The position numbers were made by a program, and so were the translations under genes. DNA of 57,500 nucleotides, taken from positions 1,390,001 to 1,447,500 of the forward strand of contig CM022670.1 of assembly GCA_012295275.1 (NCBI GenBank), written 5' to 3'. The first letter of the stretch is position 1. Each line of letters begins with the position of its first letter. This DNA comes from Chrysomallon squamiferum. Taxonomy: Eukaryota > Mollusca > Gastropoda > Neomphalida > Peltospiridae. Positions 50,655 to 57,500 of the stretch are shown one piece after another. The notes beneath the pieces are model-generated. The model made no database searches. It was not told the DNA's origin and was given only the letters and a program-made list of their open reading frames with translations.

Positions 50655-51224
50655 TTGAACTATAATCTATTCATTTTTATTTCAATTAACTGAACAGTTT
50701 TTCATGCTAACCAGTGCTCTGTATCTGGATTAATATATATAGCTATAATAATATATTATCCCTTGCTATTAATTTGAAAGAGAAGTCCACAAAGTAGCAT
50801 GTTTTATTCAGATTTTGACTAAACATCAAAGCCTCCATACTGTTCTCTGTAGATCACTTCTTGTGCCAGACAGTTTCTGGAGAGTTGTAATATGAGTCAT
50901 GACAGGGCAAGCACCGGTCACTTCATTATTGTCCAGAGATGTAGTCAAACAGTTGTTGGTGCATAGAGTTATATGTATATTAGAGTGTGCCATGTGGCCT
51001 TCAATGTTTGTTAGTGTTACTTTATCCATTGTCCATATCTATCTAGTCTCTATTCATTGACAGTCCAGCATGGGTGTTCATAACAGAAACCAAAGCTTCT
51101 GCTGGCACAGCTCTTTGAGTCACTGAGACATGCAAAACCCCTCACCAACTCAAGGAATGGACTTTGAAGGGGTTTATTCAGATTACTTGAAGTTTTTAAT
51201 CATTTTTATCCACATTACATAAAA

Positions 51225-51280
51225 GGTTTTGAATGTGTCATTAAATAAAACATTTCCTCTTCTCCTTCCTTCATTTATAG
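51225..51280 (+). mobile_element. 3' tail of a molluscan-type SINE
   Basis: GTCATTAAATAAAACATTTCC followed by CTTCTCCTTCCTTC resembles the tail (CGTTAAATAAAACATTTCC then a CTTC-rich run) of a SINE I recall as abundant in gastropod genomes. The body upstream is not clearly recognisable. Confidence 0.55.
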
Positions 51281-52615
51281 AGGAATAACAAATGTAACTT
51301 GAGGATAACTAGTTGATGGTTCAGTAATCATGTTTATTAATTGTGTTCTATTTTTTGTAAGTTTGTTTTTGTTTTAAATAATGTGGTTAGTCATTAACAT
51401 GGTTGAGCAGTTGTCATAACTTTTTAAATATTTGTTACATGAAACATACACCTGGTAAATTCCAGCTATTGACTGTACCTTTAAAAACAAACAACAATTT
51501 TATTCCACAATAAATTTATTCAAAACAAGGTAACAGACAAATGACAGTTAACATAATTTTTTTTTTTTTTTTTTTTAAATAGTAATAATAACAAATTTTT
51601 AAATTTTGCATGCACTGTTGAAAATATCATTTCAAATTTCATCAGTGATCATTCAAAAGTAAATTAAAAAAAGAGAAACTATTTCTCAATTATAAATTTG
51701 TGAAAATTTTAAAACTTAAATGTCTTATGAAACAAAGGCATACTTTATAAATCCAGTATTAACTGAAACCCACAGATCATGATATTTATATATATTAAAA
51801 TATTAAAACTATGTGCCTATATTTCATCATTATATAATTACAACTCATTCCATAATAAATTTCTTTCCAAAATGAACTGTTTTGAGTACATAATACAAGA
51901 TGATTTTTCTTTTAATATTATTACAACAAACAGAAGGACAGTGCGTAAATAGGTGACAAAAAAATTAAATAATGCAATTTTTGTTAACAAAATATCAATA
52001 AAAATACTGCCAATGTTGTATTAACATGATCTTCAATGAAAATTTATACATTTAGTAGTTTTATTTTTAATACTGTTTTGTGAAGAATGCAATATATATA
52101 ATCTTTATGGTTCTCTGTCCGGAAAATGAAGTTTTTTCCTTTTTTCTGAAGTAATCATTATAAATTATGGAGCTACATACAGACACCTGAATAACATTAT
52201 TGGTATTCTTTATCTGTTACACTTAAATTGTTATAATTTTATTTTATTTATTAATATATATTTTTTTAATTATTTAATTTCATTTATTTATTCAATTATT
52301 ATTATTATTATTTATTTATTATCATTATTATTATTTTTTTTTTCTTTGACACTTGACAATTCTTTTAAAAAATACATGGTCCTAACAAACAGCCTAAATA
52401 CATTATTTAATTTCCCACACACAATTCTTTATTCATAATAAAATGACAATAAAATAATGAATTCAAGGAGATTCACCGAGACTGACTTTTTAATTTTTTC
52501 ATTCTGTTTTCTACTTATATATCTTGTCCTTTTGTCCATACTCTCAGTTATATTTCAGGCATCTCCAGTTAGTAATCACTGCAGTAATCTGGTTAGTAAT
52601 GAAATGCAGTAACAT

Positions 52616-55051
52616 TCACTGGACAGTTTCAATTTTTATTAGCAGATCTGGATGTTCATGCATGTGTGCAATAAAGCTGTCAAGGAGTGCAAATGTTTTT
52701 GAACATGCTAAACAGGTTAAGTCACCAGGTGTTGGTCCCTGGAAAACAATCTCAGAAGGAATTTCAAGAAGTATATTTTCTGATGCATTTATGATATTAC
52801 TTTTTTCAACCTCTTTGCATTTATCACAAACTGAAGATTCATCCACTGAGACACACTGAACCTGGTTTGTACCACAAACAGAACATTGCTTAGTGTTTGT
52901 CACAGCAGTCTTTTCTTCTATTGATGTATTGTTTGCAATTAGTTTTTCTGATTTACTGCATCGTTTTGTCTTTTCACACATTTCAGTTTTCAGATCATCC
53001 AAATTTTGTACAGGCCACATTTTTATGTTTTTTTTGTGTGTTTTTCTTATATGAACTGTTAAATCAATCTTTTTAACAAACATTTTTGAACAGATGTTAC
53101 AGGTATATACATATTCAGGTCCATGGACAGCACTTTTGTGATTTATCAAGTCAACACGACAGTTGAACTCTTCTGTACAAATGTCACACACAAAATCTTT
53201 CACACCATGAACACTTCTCATGTGATTTCTTCTGTAGCGTGTATCTACAAAGGCCATATCACAATATGAACATATTATGGGATGATTTTTTTTATGTTTT
53301 CTCAAATGTGTTGCTAGTTTCTCCTGATTCTGAAAGCTCAGATTGCATTTTGAACAAATAAATTCAGCATTGCTGTCATGCTGTAACAAATGACGTTTGA
53401 GCAAACTTTCAACATAAAAAGTGCAACCACAGTGTTTACAACTGAATGGTTTTTCACCTGTGTGTATGCACATGTGAAGATTTAGCACATCAAGACGAAT
53501 AAAGCCTTTACCACATATCTGACATTTGTGCTTGAAGTTTCCTGTATGGAGCATGGTGTGTCTTCTAAGATCCAGATTGTCACTGAACTGTTTTCCACAG
53601 ATGCTGCACATGTGGTTTTTTAAATGCTTTTTCATATTATGCCGAGAATGCCAGTTCTTTGTGGGACAAATAATATCACAAACAGGACAATTAACTGGCA
53701 TTTTCTCACCTTCATATGTGAAGATATGTGTCTTTAAGTCATCTATTTTAGAAAATGTATTGCTGCAGAAGGCACATTTGAAGTCTGTACTGTTGGTGTG
53801 GCACTCTTTATGTTCCTGCAGGTGTTGTTCTACCAGAAAGCCAATATTACACAACTCACATACAAAAATGGGTCGTTTTTCTAAAGCTGCACGAATATGA
53901 ATACGGTTGTGTTCATTTAGTCTTCCTTGAGAACTGAATGCCTTTCCACATGAATCACAGACAAATATTTCATCAGCGGTGTGAGTATCAAGATGTGAAT
54001 TCAACTCTTCAGCACTGTTCAGGATTTTAGCACAGAATTTACACATTGTTGGTACTTCAGCCAGATGGGTTAACATGTGACGGACAGGATTTTTTGTTGA
54101 ACGTTGGCAAATGGGACACTCATTATTATTTTTACTTTTTCTGCCTTTCCCTTTTGGTATTTTACCATTCTGTTTCAGATTGATCTGATGTTGTACATTT
54201 TTCTCATTAAATGGCTCTTTGCATTCATTTCCAATGACAGTTTCATGTAATTTCACATGTGATCCCAAAGATTTCACATCACCTAAAACCTTTCCACAAA
54301 TTTCACAGGGATGTTTGCCTGCTCTACTGTTTACATTTAAACATTTACCAATAAATTCAAAATGATCTTCCTTTTTATGTTTATTCAGTTCTGCATGTAG
54401 TTTAAATCCTTCTTCACAGATATCACATGTATAATGTTGTGATACAGAAATATTATGTTCACTATCATTTTCAGATGTACTAAAACACTTTTCAGTTTCC
54501 ATGTTTCTGTTTGTTCCTTGTAAACTGATGCTGTTTTTGTTCTGCATATTAAGTTTTTTCCTACGACTACGAGTCATGTGTGGAGAACAGTTATTGGTGT
54601 CACTTGTAATGTTTGTTATGTTTTCATCAGCTTCCAAGGAATCAGCAGGTTCACTGTCGCTTGTTAGGTAATTAGAATCTATTTCAATCTGTACGTGGAT
54701 TTCATTGTCCAAACAAGATTCTTGTAAATTCATTTCAGTGACTTGTTTTGATGTCTTAGTGCTGAAATTCAGTGATTCATCATCATCAATGTCATTATTA
54801 TCATCATCAATAAAATATTTTAACCATTCATCAAAAGTAAGCTTTATGGAACTGCCATTATCAGCTGTTGTTTTTTCTTTAAGTTTTTGTCCTATTTTAT
54901 TTCTCAGCTGATTTTGGGATCTGATAAAAATTGATATGATTTCTTTGAGTCCATCTTTAGAGAGATCAGTCTGTGTACAGCCATCAGATACATTTGATAC
55001 TGGATCAGTGTGTCGATATTTGCTAAAAGTGGTTCTTTTGGAACGTTTCAT
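52616..55051 (-). CDS. C2H2 zinc-finger protein D, about 15 intact and 2 broken fingers, 811 aa
   Basis: Close duplicate of gene C. The start at 55051 (MKRSKRTTFSKYRH) matches gene C. The frame stays open further upstream only through an intron and a (TG)n(AG)n repeat, so the longer frame to 55309 is rejected. The TQT motif (26-28) opens CTQTDLSKDGLKEIISIFIRS. Relative to C, D lacks the segment holding fingers 2 and 3. One finger has lost its first Cys and last His (GNECKEPFNEKNVQHQINLK), and another ends HIFTY instead of HILTH. The remaining fingers keep their ligands and align in order with C. The C-terminus keeps CSVCGT...SVCDKC, the terminal finger and tail HPDLLIKIETVQ. A 34-nt leader follows acceptor CTTTTACAG (exon high end 55085). 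A likely first exon ends at 55924 (donor GTGAGT). Confidence 0.9.
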   Translation of the reverse strand: MKRSKRTTFSKYRHTDPVSNVSDGCTQTDLSKDGLKEIISIFIRSQNQLRNKIGQKLKEKTTADNGSSIKLTFDEWLKYFIDDDNNDIDDDESLNFSTKTSKQVTEMNLQESCLDNEIHVQIEIDSNYLTSDSEPADSLEADENITNITSDTNNCSPHMTRSRRKKLNMQNKNSISLQGTNRNMETEKCFSTSENDSEHNISVSQHYTCDICEEGFKLHAELNKHKKEDHFEFIGKCLNVNSRAGKHPCEICGKVLGDVKSLGSHVKLHETVIGNECKEPFNEKNVQHQINLKQNGKIPKGKGRKSKNNNECPICQRSTKNPVRHMLTHLAEVPTMCKFCAKILNSAEELNSHLDTHTADEIFVCDSCGKAFSSQGRLNEHNRIHIRAALEKRPIFVCELCNIGFLVEQHLQEHKECHTNSTDFKCAFCSNTFSKIDDLKTHIFTYEGEKMPVNCPVCDIICPTKNWHSRHNMKKHLKNHMCSICGKQFSDNLDLRRHTMLHTGNFKHKCQICGKGFIRLDVLNLHMCIHTGEKPFSCKHCGCTFYVESLLKRHLLQHDSNAEFICSKCNLSFQNQEKLATHLRKHKKNHPIICSYCDMAFVDTRYRRNHMRSVHGVKDFVCDICTEEFNCRVDLINHKSAVHGPEYVYTCNICSKMFVKKIDLTVHIRKTHKKNIKMWPVQNLDDLKTEMCEKTKRCSKSEKLIANNTSIEEKTAVTNTKQCSVCGTNQVQCVSVDESSVCDKCKEVEKSNIINASENILLEIPSEIVFQGPTPGDLTCLACSKTFALLDSFIAHMHEHPDLLIKIETVQ

Positions 55052-55085
55052 TTCAGCAAAGATGTAAATAAATGGAAAATAAAAA

Positions 55086-56180
<1,095 letters not shown>

Positions 56181-56243
56181 CGGTCAAATTGCCATAAGCC
56201 AATCCCATACGTATTTTCTTGTTTGCTGCGCTTTTCGATGACT
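56181..56243. promoter_or_regulatory. Promoter block of gene D, duplicated from or with gene C
   Basis: Shares CGGTCAAATTGCCATAAGC and GCGCTTTTCGATGACT (C has ACGCTTTTCGATGACT) with 50215-50274. This copy also holds GCCAAT, a possible CCAAT box, where C has GCTAAC. It lies between gene D and the rightward small gene, so it may act on both. Confidence 0.65.
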
Positions 56244-56567
56244 TGTGACACTGACTAGTTATTGGTTACAAATTTTCAATACTAGTTGAAGTTGTACAAG
56301 TAGTAGTACTAGTAGTATATTTAACTATTTAGATATAAATTAAGTCAGAACATTATTATATTTTTACTAGCTTATTTTAATTATTTATTCATTTCTTGAA
56401 ACATTGTGTCTGAGCTTTATTGTGTTGGAATACACAACGAAAGATAGTCTTCCTGTTGTTATCTTACAACCAGTTTCCTCCCTTTGATACGAACATCAAT
56501 AATATTGCTACTTGGAACTGGGCGACAAGGAGCCAGTGGTTTTTGGATCTCGTACGCCATTTCAAAC

Positions 56568-57078
56568 ATGGAGGGATCCACTGATATTTTAAACATTTTG
56601 GAAAATGAGGAATTTAAATTGTTGTCAAATACATTCAGAGAAACATTTGAATGTTTTATAGCTTCAAAAAATTCAGAGGTTGATGATTATAAAAAAAAAT
56701 ACGATCATCTTTTAGTTAATTCGGGTAGGTTATAATAAATTTAATAAGTTTCCACCCGACGAGTCGGTTATTTAAATTTTAATAACATTACAGTGTAAAC
56801 CTTGTAGTGATTACTAATAGTAATTCTATAGTATACTCTACAGGTTATCGCTTGAATATACTTGTTTGTCATTTCCATGCAAGCAGCAGTGTAATCAAAT
56901 GATGTCAATGTTTAATAGATTTTATTTGCACTTTGCAGTAGAAACATTTTCAGATTTAATCATTAATGATTTTGAAAAATTAAAATTTTTGAACATTGAT
57001 GAAACAGTGATGTTTAAAATCAGCATGCGGTTGTTTCAGAATGTTAAATTTCTGTTAACATCCTTGTCTGCATATTGA
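56568..57078 (+). CDS. Small two-exon gene, unrecognised 98-aa protein
   Basis: Exon 1 is 56568-56724 (ATG in MEGSTDILNILENEEFKLLS; donor GTAGGT) and exon 2 is 56939-57078 (acceptor CTTTGCAG; ends FLLTSLSAY then TGA). The split codon G/TA closes the frame: 157 + 140 nt, 98 aa. AATAAA at 57193-57198 is a fitting poly(A) signal. The protein is acidic to neutral, rich in Leu, Phe, Lys and Glu, probably helical, with no signal peptide or membrane segment. I do not recognise a family. It is transcribed divergently from gene D, with about 0.5 kb between likely starts. A third coding exon cannot be ruled out if the second exon is spliced before its stop. Confidence 0.65.
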
Positions 57079-57500
57079 TTTCTCACAACAGACAAATAAC
57101 ATTTATTTTTGCATTCGTAATCATTGCTTTCTGTAAACTACATATTAAAAAGATGGTGGACAAATTACATACACTGATACAGACTTTATGGCAATAAACT
57201 TTATGAAATGTAAAGACAGTATAGTTAACAAAGTAAATATATCTAGGAAATTTAGAATTTCTTGGTCAGTAAACAATATTATATGTAATGATTAAGAATG
57301 ATCTTTAAAAAAACTAAAATCATTTGACAGGATACAAAATGTTTTTGTATAAGTAACTCCACTAAAATAATGAAGGTACTTAAAAAGACAAAAATTAAGC
57401 ACTTTTTAATATAACCTGTATTTTCAATTTTAATTTATTGAATTTTTTAATATTATTATTATTGTTTTATATGTGTATATTTTTTTAAGAACAAAAGTAC
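57079..57500. other. 3' region of the small gene and flank
   Basis: AT-rich; nothing recognised beyond the poly(A) signal. Confidence 0.5.
57193..57198 (+). terminator. Poly(A) signal of the small gene
   Basis: AATAAA about 115 nt after the TGA stop of the 98-aa gene. Confidence 0.55.

Larger units (their letters stand above)
48754..52615. other. Intron 1 and promoter of gene C, then 3' flank of gene D
   Basis: 48754-49929 reads as gene C intron 1, with an (AAT)n repeat at 49829-49881. 49930-50280 is the likely first exon and promoter. 50280-52615 is intergenic: a poly-T tract (50623-50652), a higher-complexity stretch at 50820-51180 that I cannot identify, and a SINE-like tail near 51236. 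The last kilobase is probably gene D 3' UTR and flank. No other gene is visible. Confidence 0.5.

Noticed and set aside
50826-51029. Minus-strand 67-codon frame in a higher-complexity stretch
   Set aside because: No recognised protein, no splice or start context. Perhaps a transposon remnant, but I could not support that.

Overview
This is a nuclear eukaryotic (animal) window. It is AT-rich, has many spliced genes with GT-AG introns, and carries long homopolymers and microsatellites. Two fragments resemble a SINE that I recall from gastropod and bivalve genomes (tail TTAAATAAAACATTTCC near 51240; the reverse-oriented head near 16225). A mollusc is therefore the best guess, with moderate confidence. 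There are no bacterial, viral or CRISPR features.

Layout, left to right. (1) 659-11345, minus strand: a complete 11-exon SLC17A9 (vesicular nucleotide transporter) gene, 443 aa. It has two copies of exon 7 that look mutually exclusive. (2) 15395-22464, minus: a complete 11-exon LTV1 gene (40S ribosome assembly factor), 449 aa, whose start codon ends exon 1. (3) 25842-32607, plus: an 11-exon gene for a divergent protein kinase (479 aa; HGD instead of HRD, DWE instead of DFG) of no family I recognise. One intron holds a decayed TIR transposon. LTV1 and the kinase are head to head. (4) 34369-55051: four paralogous multi-C2H2 zinc-finger genes, here called A (minus), B (plus), C (minus) and D (minus). 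(5) 56568-57078, plus: a small two-exon gene for a 98-aa unrecognised protein, head to head with gene D.

The zinc-finger cluster is the most interesting part. All four proteins share an N-terminal box beginning with a TQT tripeptide, an ordered finger array, a CxxC...CxxC pair near the C-terminus, and a final C2H2 finger with an acidic tail (HPEL.IKIET-like). All four predicted genes have a 5'-UTR intron ending just before the ATG, 16 nt away in A and B and 34 nt away in C and D. C and D are recent duplicates: a promoter block of about 60 bp is duplicated upstream of each, and parts of the coding sequence are almost identical at the nucleotide level, which suggests gene conversion. TQT is the core of the LC8 dynein light chain docking motif, so the box may be a dimerisation or LC8-binding module. 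That is inference only.

Exon coordinates were read by eye from splice signals and reading-frame continuity. Each multi-exon model closes to a whole number of codons, but none was checked against transcripts.
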